Assembly (NCBI RefSeq): GCF_047663525.1
Contig: NC_092612.1
Coordinates: 715,501-779,500, forward strand
DNA length: 64,000 bases
Direction: 5' to 3'
Source: Anas platyrhynchos
Lineage: Eukaryota > Chordata > Aves > Anseriformes > Anatidae
Part shown: positions 32,901-46,600 of the stretch, piece by piece
Position numbering within the stretch: the first letter of the stretch is position 1
Layout of the letters: every line of letters starts with the position of its first letter
Made by a program: the position numbers and the translations under genes
Notes under the pieces: generated by a model
Databases searched by the model: none
Told to the model about the DNA's origin: nothing
The model's input: the letters and a program-made list of their open reading frames with translations, nothing else

Positions 32901-34468
32901 GGTGCAGAAGCACCCCCGGAGTTGGGCACACGAAGCCCCTCTCCCCGTGCACCACCTCTGGCTGGGGAGGGATGCGGGTACCCGCAGCACGCATGGGTCT
33001 GCACGACCTTAAACCCCCCCCATGGGGGCTCGACCCCAATTTTCGGAGCAGGAGATGCCTCCTGGAGTGACACAGTGGGACATACCCCGGGGAGGGGATG
33101 GGTGCAAGGTCCAGGATCCCAAAACCAGACCCGCTCCTGGGAGCACAACCGCGGGCACGGGCTCTGTGCCCAAATCCCCCCCAGGTGGCATCTCACTGCC
33201 AACATTTATAAAACACCAAAATTCCCATTTTATGGCTCTGATTGCCCCAAATCCTGGCTCTGCTGCTGCTGGCGAGTGGGGGCACCCCCCCCGGGTGGGC
33301 TCAGCCCCGGAGGGGGGGGGGTCAGCAGCACCCTGACTGCGTGCGCTCAGGTTCCCAGCGGCACCAAGCAGCCTCCCATCGGGGAGCTGTTGAATTACGG
33401 GGTTTGGCCCTGAAACGCCCGTGCCAAAAACGATAACGGCGTCAATCAGCGCCACCGGCCCTCTTAGCCTTGGGGCCAGGAGAACTCCTCGGGCGAGGCC
33501 GGGGTTGGGCTCGGGGAAGCCACCCCGGGAGCCTCACATTTTTATATCGCCACCCCATTTTTATATCGCCACCCCATTTTTATATCGCCCTGAAGCCGCC
33601 CGGGGGGGCCGCAGCGCTGCCGTCCTGCCCCACGCCAGCTCCCCCCACGTCACAGCGCGTTTCCTTCCTCTCCCCCGAAAAGCCCCAGGAGTTTTGGCAG
33701 CCGCGCGGGCTCCGCAGATAAGAGCGGGGCCGGGAAGGAGCGCGGGGCACAAGGCGTGGGCGCAATAAACCCCGGCTGATAAACAACGGGGGAGAGGAGG
33801 GGAGGGCGAAGGACGCCCCGAAAGGTGCCCCCAGCCCCCCCCCGGTGCAGATGGGGGTGGGTGAGGGGAGTTTTGCTCCCCAGTGGGGGAAGGGCCCCTG
33901 CTTGGGCGTGTTTCCAGACTGGGGTTTTGTCCCCAAAGCAGGGGTTGTGTCCCCAAACCAGTGTTTGTGCCCCCAGCCCCAGGATTTGTGTCCCCAGGGG
34001 CTTTGTGTCCCCAACCCCAGGTTGTGCCCCCAGCCCCAGGTTGTGTCCCCAAAGTAAGGGTTGTGTCCCCAAAATAGGGTTTGTGTCCCCAAGGGCTGTG
34101 TCCCCAAACCCGGAGCTGTGCCCCCAGCCTCCCAGGGTTGTGCCCCCCCCCCCATTTACCCGGCTCTCCCCGAACAGCGTCTCATCCACCTCCGTGCTCC
34201 GGGCCCGACACCGGTACCGGCTGCGGGGCTGGGGGGGGGAGTGGGGTTACCGGGGAGGTTGGGGGGGGCTACCGGTGGGGGGGTCACCGGAGAGGAGTTT
34301 ACCGGGAGGGAATTACCGGGAGGGGGTAACCGAAAAAGGGGATACCAAGGGCGGGGTTTACTGGGGTTGGGGGTACCAGGAGGGGGTTATGAGGGGGGGT
34401 TACCGGGGGGGTTTTACCGGGGGGGGATGTTACCGGGGGGGTCCCGGCGCCCCACCCGCGCTCACCAT
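26917..34468 (-). CDS. CFAP45: CFAP45 (CCDC19), ciliary microtubule inner protein
   Basis: Coiled-coil axonemal protein inside doublet microtubules, involved in cilium and sperm motility. Twelve exons: 34466-34468 (ATG only), 34160-34228, 31941-32077, 30124-30265, 29683-29853, 29260-29438, 28533-28662, 28154-28300, 27966-28079, 27590-27783, 27276-27500, 26917-27082. All phases close, 558 residues (human 551). Clear blocks: STEVDETLFGES, STPIVILRD, KPETIRLITKDFIRDL, LIISQEDFQRIK, KLSDLEEEAKERAQHLLQRA, MMEVERQKAN, QAEIKRINDENQ, EREAEFEAEQERIR and PEKYCAQVERRA. Almost the whole protein is charged helix with E/R/Q runs. Exon 6 ends at a GC donor (AG|GCGAGC), needed to read ELIRGRQELV. A CR1 LINE piece sits in that same intron. 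RFX motifs lie just upstream. Confidence 0.95.
28776..29195 (-). mobile_element. CR1 LINE 3' fragment in CFAP45 intron 6
   Basis: About 420 bases matching the 3' end of avian CR1 elements as seen in reverse complement: GGGGTTGGAAGGAACCTCGA, then CAACCTCCCTGGGCAGCCTG, CCATTGCCCCTTGTCCTGTC and CTCAGCCTCTCCTCACAGG. The 3' tail faces left, so the element runs on the minus strand, the same direction as CFAP45. It is 5'-truncated, as is usual for CR1, and moderately diverged. It ends only about 65 bases from the GC donor of exon 6. Confidence 0.92.
30266..31940 (-). other. CFAP45 intron 3 with an AT-richer block
   Basis: The part from about 30960 to 31790 is clearly less GC-rich than the surroundings and free of minisatellites. 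The stretch near 31330-31360 (ACCTGAGATGTCTAGGGCCT then GATTTTCAGG) resembles old interspersed amniote repeats, but I cannot name a family. Confidence 0.5.
32078..34159 (-). other. CFAP45 intron 2
   Basis: 2.1 kb. It contains a short GGTTGGAAGGCACC-type piece near 32284-32310 that may be a CR1 tail remnant, three copies of a roughly 20-base CACCCCATTTTTATATCGC unit (33537-33590), and the CCCCAAA minisatellite listed separately. No exon found. Confidence 0.6.
33915..34145. repeat. TTGTGTCCCCAAA minisatellite in CFAP45 intron 2
   Basis: About ten degenerate copies of a 20-24 base unit GGTTGTGTCCCCAAAGCAGG, ending just before exon 2 of CFAP45. Confidence 0.9.
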
Positions 34469-34491
34469 CGCGCTCCGCTCGGCGGCCGCCG

Positions 34492-34505
34492 GTCGCCCCG
34501 GTAAC
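34492..34505. promoter_or_regulatory. CFAP45: RFX X-box motif 1 at the CFAP45 promoter
   Basis: GTCGCC-CC-GGTAAC, a full match to the mammalian X-box rule GTNRCC-N(0-3)-RGYAAC, 24-37 bases upstream of the CFAP45 start codon. Confidence 0.78.
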
Positions 34506-34527
34506 GGCCCCCCCCGCCCCCCCCCGC

Positions 34528-34541
34528 GTTCTCCCGGTAAC
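34528..34541. promoter_or_regulatory. CFAP45: RFX X-box-like motif 2 at the CFAP45 promoter
   Basis: GTTCTC-CC-GGTAAC, second copy 36 bases from the first in the same orientation. The right half-site GGTAAC is perfect and the left half is a relaxed match. Confidence 0.6.
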
Positions 34542-34789
34542 GCCGCGCGGGCGGGGCCGAAGCCGGAGCAAGGGGGGGGGGGGCGGGAGGGGGGGGCGCT
34601 CCGGGCATCGGGAGCAGCCTCTGTGTTTTTTTTTGGGGGGGGGGGGGGGGTAAACTCACACCCACGCGCGCTCGTGGGTCGCCGTGTCCCCGCGTGTCCC
34701 CCTCCCCACTCGTGCCCCCCCCCGTGTCCCCTCACGCCCCCCCCCCGTGTGTCCCTGCCCCACGTCCACGCGGCCCCGCCGCGCCAGAA

Positions 34790-34797
34790 TGACGTCA
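34790..34797. promoter_or_regulatory. Consensus CRE (TGACGTCA)
   Basis: Palindromic TGACGTCA, the full CREB/ATF site, in the CpG island about 320 bases upstream of the CFAP45 start. It could also serve an unseen upstream exon. Confidence 0.6.
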
Positions 34798-34869
34798 GCG
34801 GCGCTTGCCCCGCCCCTCGCCGCTAGCCCCGCCCCCCCGCCCGTGGCCCCGCCCCTCCACGTGGGTTGG

Positions 34870-35110
34870 CACCGCCACGTGCTGCGAGGTTTGGGGGGGG
34901 GGCACCGACCCCCGGGCTGGGGTCCCCTCTGCTGTCCCCCCCCCCCGGGTTGGGGTTCCCCCCCCCAGCCACCTCCCAGGCTGGGGTCTCCCCCCCCGCC
35001 ACCCCCTGGGGTTGGGGACCCCCCCCACTAATTTCTGGGCTGGGGTCCCCTCTGCTGCCCCCCCCCCATACATTGGGGACCCCTCTGCTGCCCCCCCGAT
35101 AGGGGCACAC
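34870..35110. repeat. GGTTGGGGTCCCC minisatellite between CFAP45 and TAGLN2
   Basis: Five or more copies of a unit of about 40-50 bases (GGCTGGGGTCCCCTCTGCTG then C-run). Together with C-rich filler it occupies most of the 34800-35270 gap. Confidence 0.88.
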
Positions 35111-35274
35111 AGGGTGAGCCCCCCCCCGGGTGTTCCCCCCATGCAGGGTCCACCCCCAGACCCCTGGGGTCTCCCCTCCCCTTCAGTTTTGGCCTCGTGC
35201 CCCCCCCCAAAAAAAGACCCCCCCCCAGGTCCCCAACCACACTGACCCACACACTGGAAACAAGAGGGGGGCCG

Positions 35275-35280
35275 TTTATT
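35275..35280 (-). terminator. TAGLN2: TAGLN2 polyadenylation signal
   Basis: AATAAA on minus (TTTATT on plus), about 330 bases after the TAGLN2 stop. Confidence 0.75.
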
Positions 35281-35609
35281 GGGGCGAGCTGGGGGGGGGG
35301 GGCTCTCCCCAGCACGGCCCCCAAGGCACAGCGGTGGGGGGCAGGGGGCCAGCGCGGCCGCCCCCCCCTTGCCCCCCGGGAGCGAAATAATAATTATAAA
35401 AACTCGAAACTTTGGTCCTGGAAATACTGGCAGGCGGGCGAGCCGTGACCCCGGGCGTTGGGGAGGGCGGGGGGGGGGGGGGCACGGCCCCAGTAGCCGG
35501 TTGTTGGTCCACGGGGAGGGGCGAGGCGGGTTGGGGACCCCCCCCCCAGCACCGGGAGACCCTTTTGGGTGGCTGGGGGGGGGGCAGGATGCTGCGGGGG
35601 GGGGGGGTC

Positions 35610-38811
<3,202 letters not shown>

Positions 38812-38813
38812 AC

Positions 38814-38880
38814 CTGCGGTGCCGATCCCGCGGTCCCGGTGCGGCAGTGGCGGATGCCGCCGCCCGCGCCCTTTTCACGG
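38814..38880 (-). promoter_or_regulatory. TAGLN2: Proposed non-coding first exon and promoter of TAGLN2
   Basis: A good minus-strand donor CAG|GTAGGG occurs at 38812-38814 in a CpG island 2.3 kb upstream of the coding start. Just upstream, read on minus, are TGACATCA (38881-38888) and TGAAAAGGGC, a possible weak core promoter. The right end of the exon is a guess. Confidence 0.5.
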
Positions 38881-38989
38881 CTGATGTCAGCGCGGCCGGG
38901 GGCGGCCCGGGACCGCCCGCTCCCGGGGCGGGTCCGCAGGGCCGGGAACGGGGCAGCGCCGCCACCGAGCCCCGGGCAGAGCCGCCCCG

Positions 38990-39660
38990 CCCCGGGGGCA
39001 CCGGCACCGGCACCGGCACCGGCAAAGGGACCGGCACCGGCACCGGGAACGGGACCGGGACCGGGGTGGCCACGGGGTGGCCGTGGGGGGGTTGTATTGG
39101 GGTCAGGGGGGCTGTAATGGGGTCGGGGGGGTGTAATGGGGGTGGGGGGCTGTAATGGGGTCAGGGGGGGTGTAATGGGGACAGGGGGGGTGTAATGGGG
39201 ATGGGGGGGGTGTATTAGGGACATGGGGACCGTGGTGGCAGGGACACGGGGGTCGTGGCGGTGGGCACGGGGCCGTGGCACGGACACGGTGGCCAAGGTG
39301 GGGACAGGGTGGGGATGGGGTGAGGGGACAGAGCTGCGGTGGCAGGGGACACAGGGGCTGCGGTGGCCGAGGTGGGGACAGCGTGGCCATGGGGTGGCCG
39401 TAGTGGGGACAAAGTGGCCGTGGTGGGGACAAGGTGGCCGTGGGGTGGCCGTGGTGGGGACAGGGTGGCCGTGGGGGGGCCGTGGTGGCAGAGGACACGG
39501 AGCTTGTGGTGGGGAAGACGGTGGCCGTGGTAAGCTGTGACACGGCTGCGGTGGGGACGGGGTGGCCGTGGTGGCTCAGGGTGACAGTGGCCGTGGTGGG
39601 GACACGGTGGGGACATAGGGGCCGTGGTGGGGACGAGGTGGCCACGATGGCACAGGGCCA
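38990..39660. repeat. Composite minisatellites upstream of TAGLN2
   Basis: Successive arrays: (CACCGG)n at about 39000-39065, (GTAATGGGGTCGGGGG)n of 20-25 bases at 39090-39230, and GTGGCCGTGGTGGGGACA units at 39240-39660. Confidence 0.9.
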
Positions 39661-40229
39661 CGCGTGCAGCCAGGGCGCAAGCCAACCGCGGTGGCACGGG
39701 GGGGACCGTGGTGGTGGTCACGGTGGTGGTGACACATCCTGGCTACGGTGGCAAGGGGACAACATTGGGGGGGGGCCCGCAGCCCCCGCAGGGACACGGT
39801 GGCCCCGTGGTGGCCCCGGCGGGGCGGGGAGGGCCGGTGGCTGGCGCCTGCCCCCGTCCCGTCTCCTTGGAGGCTCCACCAAAACAACAAACAAACCTCG
39901 GCCCCGCGCCACCGCCTGCCTCCGGAACGGGTGGCAGGGCCACCGCCAAAACGTCCCCGTGTCCCCAACCCCCCCCCCCCGCCAGCACCCAAAACCCAAA
40001 ACCCAGCCCCCCCCCCAAAAGCGAGGTGCCACCCTCCTCGGTACCCCCGTGGCGAGGACGTTGGCGTGGTGGGGACCCCAGCCCCACCGTGTCCCCCACC
40101 CCGTGGTGGCCACGGCTCCTGCTGCACCCATGGGTGCCACATGGTTGGGTTCCCCCCTCGTGTGTCCCCCCCCCCCCCATCATGGGTGGCCCCTGGGGAT
40201 TCCCCGGGGGGTTCCCAGGGGGGGTCCCC

Positions 40230-40970
40230 AGGGGACGGCTGCGGGGACAGGGGCACGTGGCAGGGGGGGACATGGGGGTGAGGGGACAAGGTGGGACATG
40301 GTGAGCCATGGGACAAGGGTGACACTGGGGGGGTGGGGACAAGGGTGGGGGTGCAAGAAGGGGGGCAGGGGTGGGGTGACGGGGTGGGGGTGACAGCGGC
40401 AGGACCCTGGGGGTGACACAGGGGGGCAGGACCCATGGAGGGGGGGGACAAAAGTGACAGAGGAGTGACACAGAGAGCAGGAGGGAGGTGGTGCAGGGGG
40501 GGGGACAAAGCACATGGGGGGGGGGACAGGCCTGGGGTGACATGGGGGGGGCACAGAGAAGGGGACAGGGGTGACGCAGGGGCAGGATGCTGGAGGGACA
40601 GGGGTGGGGTGGCAGGGGGGTGACGCAGGGTGACACGGGGACAGGACCCTGGGGCTGGAGGGGGGGGGACCTGAAACAGACCCCCCTGGGGGGAAAAGGG
40701 GGGGGGGCAGGACCCCTGGGGGGACACAGGGTGACAGGGGGTGACACTGGGGGACAGGGGGACACCCCAGGGGGACAAGGCTGGGGACACGGGGTGACAG
40801 CGGGGGGGGTGGGGGTGACACCGGGGGGGGGCACGGGGGACAGGCAGGGGGGACGTGGGGGGGGGGGGGCGTGCAGGGGTGACACCGGAGTGACACTGGA
40901 GTGACCGGGGGGTGACGCCCGGGGGGTGACCCGCGGTGACCGGGGGGTCACAGCCCCGGGTGCCCCCCGC
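40230..40970. repeat. GGGGACAGGGGTGACAC minisatellite
   Basis: Over 700 bases of degenerate GGGGACA/GGGTGACA units in the TAGLN2-IGSF9 interval. Long open frames on both strands are repeat artefacts. Confidence 0.9.
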
Positions 40971-41053
40971 TGCCGCCCCCCCAAGCTCCGTGGGGGGGGG
41001 GGGGTGACGTATTCCCCGGCCCCGCCCCCCGATGACGCGATCCCACGACATGG

Positions 41054-41063
41054 CCATATAAGG
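41054..41063. promoter_or_regulatory. Perfect CArG box (SRF site)
   Basis: CCATATAAGG fits CC(A/T)6GG exactly. It lies about 2.2 kb upstream of the proposed TAGLN2 first exon, inside a GC-rich promoter-like patch with TGACGCGAT at 41032-41040. Transgelin genes are classic SRF targets, but the distance makes this only a candidate. Confidence 0.5.
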
Positions 41064-41536
41064 GAACGCGGCACGCAGGCCCCGCCCCCCCCGCGAAGAG
41101 GCCCCGCCCCCAGCCCCCGCCCATCCCGGGGGGGGGGGGGACGGGACAGGACGGGGAGGGGGGGGGGCAGCATCCGGAGCACCGGGAGCGGGATGGGGGC
41201 AGCGGGAGGGGGGTGGGGGGGGTTACAGGGAACCCCCCCCGGGGGAGGCACAGCAGGACCAGGAAAATGGGGGGGTAATGGGAATTTAGGGGGGAAATGG
41301 GGATGGGGGGGGCACCAGGATTTGGGGAGGGGTAACGGGGATGGGGGGGGGATAACAGGGAGTTGGGGGGGGGGCACCAAGATTTGGGGAGGATGCTGTA
41401 GGATCCAGGCTGGGGGGGGGGGGGCACAGCCCCCTAGGGAGCCCAGGGGCTGGGGGCTGCATAGGGTGGGGGGGGTCCCTGTGCTGGAGGGGGGGCCACA
41501 GTGGGTGCACGAGCCCGTGGGGTGCGCTCACATCTC

Positions 41537-41542
41537 TTTATT
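41537..41542 (-). terminator. IGSF9: IGSF9 polyadenylation signal
   Basis: AATAAA on minus (TTTATT on plus), only about 95 bases after the IGSF9 stop. Confidence 0.7.
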
Positions 41543-41635
41543 CCCCCCCCCAATCCCAAACAAGGGGACACCGTGGGGACACCGTGGGGACACCGTGGGG
41601 ACGGGGGGGGGGGCCACACGCCCCTCCACCCCCCC

Positions 41636-43607
41636 TTAGAGCAGCGTGGCCAGCTCGCAGCCCTCACCGCAGCCCCCGCGCCCCCCCGGCCTCTGCCGCC
41701 GCCGCTGCTGGGCCCCCTCCCTGCGCCGCCCGTGCTGGGGGGGGCCACCTGCCCCCCCCAGCGCCTCCGCCGACACCGAGGTCACCGGCGAGGAGCCGCC
41801 GCCACCGGGCTCTGCGGGGAGAGAGGCAGCGTCCGGCCCCCGAGCGACACCCCCAGGGTGCCCCCCCCCCCCAAAAAACCCTACCGGGGGCACCGCGGTG
41901 CCTCGAGGCCCCCCCTGTCCCCAAAAGGTGGCCGGGGGGGGATGCGATAATAGGGGGGGGGTCGCACTCACGCTGCTGCTGCCGCTCGAGGTCCCGGAGG
42001 GCGATGGTGGAGAGGGGCCGGGGGGGGGCTCCGGCGCGGTAGAGCTGGAGGGCGGCCAGGAGGTCGGAGGCCAGCGTCACCTCCGCGTCCCACTCGTAGC
42101 TCTCGTCCACCGAGGTGTCCCTCCTGGGGGGGTTACAAGCGTTAAGGGGGGGGTCCCATCACCCGCCACCCCCCCCCCCATGGCACGCTGTCACCCCCCC
42201 GTGTCCCCAAGGAGCGCATCCTCACCTCTTCCCCGCGCCGCTCAGGGCTGGCTCCGTGCTCACCTTGCCCTCCTGCCAGCTGCCCCCCTCCCCCGGGGGG
42301 GTACCGGGGCCGGGCCCCCCCAGGGATGGTGCCAAGGAGGGGGGGCGCAGGAAGGAAGCGCTGCCCCGGCCGCTGCTCTGGCTGGTCAAGCTGCCCCGTG
42401 GCAACTTCTCCGGGGGGGGCACATCCCCAGTTTCAGTCCTGCTGCCGGGGGGGGCACCACGGTGGGTCGGTTCCTGGGGGGGCGGCCAGGTGGGGGGGCC
42501 AGGCAGCGAGGCTTTGGAAGGGCCCAGGGGCAGCTTGGGGGGCTGCAGGAGGGTGGCAGCGGGGGGGGCCGCGGCCTTGGCACATGGGTCCGTGCAGTCC
42601 GGCCCCCCCCCGGGGTGCTGGGGGGGAGCGGGGGGCTGCTGCGGGGGGTCCTCGGGGGGGGGCCAGTCTCCGTCCACGCACATCTCCTTAAAGAAGGGCA
42701 GGCTCAGGTACTGCAGGATGCCGCTCGGGGCCGGGGGGGCCGCGGCAGGCTGGGGGCTGGCGGCGGCGGCCGGGGTGGGGGGGCCCTGGAGGGGCAGCGA
42801 GTCCCAGCGGGTGCTGGGGGGGCCGGGGCTGTAAGGCAGAGTGGCGGCGGAGGCCACGGGGCTGACGTCGACGATGCACAGGGCGGCCGCTTCGGGCACG
42901 GGGCTGCTGCTGCCGTAGCCGAAATAACGGCCCCGGCGGCGGCCGGAGGGTGCGGGGGGGTCCCCGGGGGGCCGGGGCCGTAACGCCACCCCCTGGTGCC
43001 AAACGGGCTCCTTCTCCTCTTCCTCCTCCTCCTCCTCTTCCTCCTCCTCCGGTTGGGGTCCCCTGGGTGTCGGGGGGTCCCGGGGCGGGGGGGCGAAGGC
43101 GCTCTCCTTCTGGGTGGTCTCCACCACGAAGCGGCCGTCGGGGCCGCGGCGGATGCGCTCCAGGGGGCCGGGGTCCCCCCCGTGCTCCCCGAGGTGGCTC
43201 TCGTAGACGGCGTAGCCGGATCCGGCCCCGGCGATGCTGAGCCCCAGGCTGGTGCCGGCTTTTTCGCCCCAAAGCAGCGCCCGGCGCAGGCTGGGGCAGG
43301 GGGAGGGCTGCAGCTTCAGCTTGGTCGCCACACCGGCCGGGCTACCAGCGCCGTGAGAAGGGCTGGAAGGAAACGGGCAACGGCTGTGGGATCCCCGTAG
43401 CGGCTCGTTTGGACCCCCCCCATAATTAGGGGGCTCACATTGGGCAGCCCCCGGGCGGTGCCGTGCCCTGCGGGACGTGGCAGCACTGCTCTGGGTGCTC
43501 CCTGCTTGCTTGCTTTGGCCACGAGCCCCCCCCCCGAGGGGAAAGCAGAGCACCCATGGGTGCCCCGAGCCCGGCCCCGCTCCCAGCTCCTGCCCCAAGC
43601 CAGCGGA

Positions 43608-43640
<33 letters not shown>

Positions 43641-46600
43641 GGGGGGGCGGGAGTGTGGGGTGGCGCGACTTACTGCGGAGCAGGGAGCTTCTGGCTGGGG
43701 GAGAAGACGAGCGGTGGATCTGGAAGGTGATGAGAACACACGGGGGTCGCACGGCGAGCGACGCATGGCGATGAGGAGGAGACGAGAGGAGAGGAAGGAG
43801 ATGGCAGCCCCCCCCCTGCAGCCCCCCTGGCTCGAGCCCCCCCCGGGAGGCGCTGGCTCCTACCTTGCCTTCGCTTCTGGATGCGCGCGGCGCGCCGGCG
43901 GTTCATGATGCAGGCAGCCACGGTGCTGAAGATGACGGCCACGCTGAGGAAGCAGATCCCACCGATGACCCCGGCCAGCACCGGCTGCGGGAGCAGCTCG
44001 GGGAGCTGGGTGCGGGATGGGTACACCTCCATGCCTGCGCCGGATGGGAGACGGAGCTGGGGCACCCGCTCAGCACCCCAGAGCAGCCTCCAGCGCCTTG
44101 AGGGCACCACAAACGGGATGGCAAAGCCTCGGGGGGCTGCAGGGGGACCTGCCCCCCAGGGTGCTGGCAGTGGGGACACCAGGCAAGGCTCCCCTGCCAC
44201 CCAAAACCAAAGCCACACAAGAGATGTGCATGGGGATGAGCGCTCCCGCAGTGCCTGATTCTCAGGATGCAGTCCCCGGTCTAGTTTTGGGGCTGGAACC
44301 CCAAAAAGGGGATTTTCATTTAGGGCAAACTCCCTCCCTCCCTCGGTTCCTGCCTCCCAGCTGGAGGAGCGGGCGGGCGCAGCGCAGCCCCTACCTGCCG
44401 TGGAGACGTTCACCGTGTTGCTGGGGTCGCTGATGTAGCTGCCCGCGAAGGCCACCAGGCGGAACTCATAGAAGGCGTCCTGGGGGGGGCGAGCACAGCA
44501 CCATCAGCCTCACCCCCTCCTCCCTGCGTCCCCGCAGAGACCCCCAACCCCTCCCCGACCACGCAGCACCGCACCTTGATGAGCCCTGGCACCAGCACCT
44601 GGCTCTCCGTGCCGGGGATGGAGCGCTCCAGCACCTCCCAGCCGCCCTTGTCCTGCCGCAGCTCCAGGGCGTAGCCGCTCAGCGCCACCGAGAGCTGGGC
44701 CGGGGGCTCCCAGCGCAGCAGGACCCCCCGCGACGTCTCGTTGGCGCTCAGGGCCTGCGGCGGGGACAGGAAGACGTGCACGGTCATGGCCGGTGGCTCC
44801 GGAGGCACTGTGGTCACTGGGAAGCCTGGGGAGAAAGGGGACGCTGGCACGGGCGGCTGGGGAGGGAGAGCGGGGTGGAAACCGGAGCTTTGGGGGAGTT
44901 TTGGGGGGCTTCGAGGCACCCTGCTCTTACCCCTGGGCACGGAGGTGACGATCTGGCTGAAGGGACCGCTGCCCAGTTTGTTCTGGGCCAGGACACTGAA
45001 CTGGTAGCTGGTGTCCGGCTGCAGGTTCTCCACCAAGAGGTGCTGAGCCCCCGGCGGCACCGAGAGGGACACCCAGTCGTGGTGGGCGCGGGGCGGGTGC
45101 TTCGCCCTGTGGGGACGGGGGGGAGCCCTGAGCCTGCGGCCGAGGGACGCCGAGGGGCTGGGGGCCACCCGGTGCCACCCCTCCAACCCCCAGGGGGGGA
45201 CTCACAGCGGCGTGTACCAGACGCTGAACCTCTGGAAGTAGCCCCCATCAAAGCCGGGCTCCCAGGAGATGTTGGCCGCCAGCAGCAGCGGCAGCACCGA
45301 GACGTTGGTGACAGCGTGGGGACTGGTCCCTGGCACCCAAAGAGGAGAGAAACCACATGGGACGGGGGCAGCTCGGATAACCAAACCCCGGGAGCGTTTC
45401 CAAACCTTCCCCCCCCCCCAATTTTCAGGGCTCGGCACCCACCGCCGCCGCCCCCACCACTCACCCAGGACGTGGACCGAGGTGGCGGTGCTGACGCTGG
45501 CCACCGGGTTGGTGGCCGTGCACTCCCAGCGCCCGTGCTGCTCCTTGACGAGGGGGCGGAAAACCAGGCTGCCGTTCCCATCCACCTGGGCACCAATCTG
45601 CCCTGCGCTGCCCACCTGTGGGGCAGGGAGACCCTGATCGTGCTGATACCCCCATCCCAATCCCTTGTCCCCTTCCCCATCCCAATCCCTTGTCCCCATC
45701 CCAATCCCTTGTCCCCATCCCCATCCCCGGTCCCCATCCCAATCCCCTGTCCCCATCCCAATCCTCTGTCCCCATCCCCAGCGCCTCCGCAGTGACCCCA
45801 CAGCCCCCAGACCCTCGCAGGACCTTGATCCACCCCCCCGGGGCCGATTTGGACACAGAGGGGCAGGATTTTGTCCTCGTTTCCTAAAAAAACAAAGGTG
45901 ACACGAGCAAAACTCCCCTCCTGTGGGACCCCAGGGCTTCCTGCGGGGACAAGGACCCGGGGACTACCCACGCGATGATGTCCCAGGACACCCAGTGTGC
46001 TCCTCACCTTCCCCCAGGTGATGGTGGGTGGGGGGTCCCCGTGGGCCGCGCAGGGGACCACCAGCTCCCGGCCCACCTCCTGGAAGTATTCCTCCTTGGG
46101 GCGCACGGTGAAGGCGGGGGGGTCCTGCAAGAGCCACGCACGGTGCTGGGGACGGTGGCGGGGACACGGGACACCGGAGTGTTGTGTCCCCTGTCCCCCC
46201 CCCAGTCTGTCCCCACCTTGAGCAGGACACGGGTGGGCCGGGAGGCGCCGGCGGTGCCGTAGCTGTTGTAGGGGGTGCACGTGTACACCCCCAGCGCGTC
46301 GTCGTTCCCCGTGGCGATGACGATGGAGCCATCGGGTCGCGCCGACCAGCCGGGGAGCTGGTGGGAAGGGCGTGGGGGTGATTTCGGGGGGCTGTGGGGT
46401 GCAGGTGAGGGGGTGGGGGGGCTGTGGGTGGTCGTACCTTGCCCAGCTCCAGCGGGCGCCCGTCCCGCGTCCAGCTGACGGAGAGCAGGGGGGGGTTGGC
46501 CCTGGTGGGGCACCGGATCACGCCCCGCATCCCCTTGGGCAAATGGGTCTCCGGGAGCATGGTGGTCACCTGCGCCGGATCTGGGGGGGACACGTGGGGT

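Larger units (their letters stand above)
38889..41536. other. TAGLN2-IGSF9 intergenic interval
   Basis: About 2.6 kb, mostly the tandem arrays listed separately. A unique-looking stretch at 39770-40230 and one at 40975-41120 remain; the latter holds a CArG box. No gene found. Confidence 0.6.
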
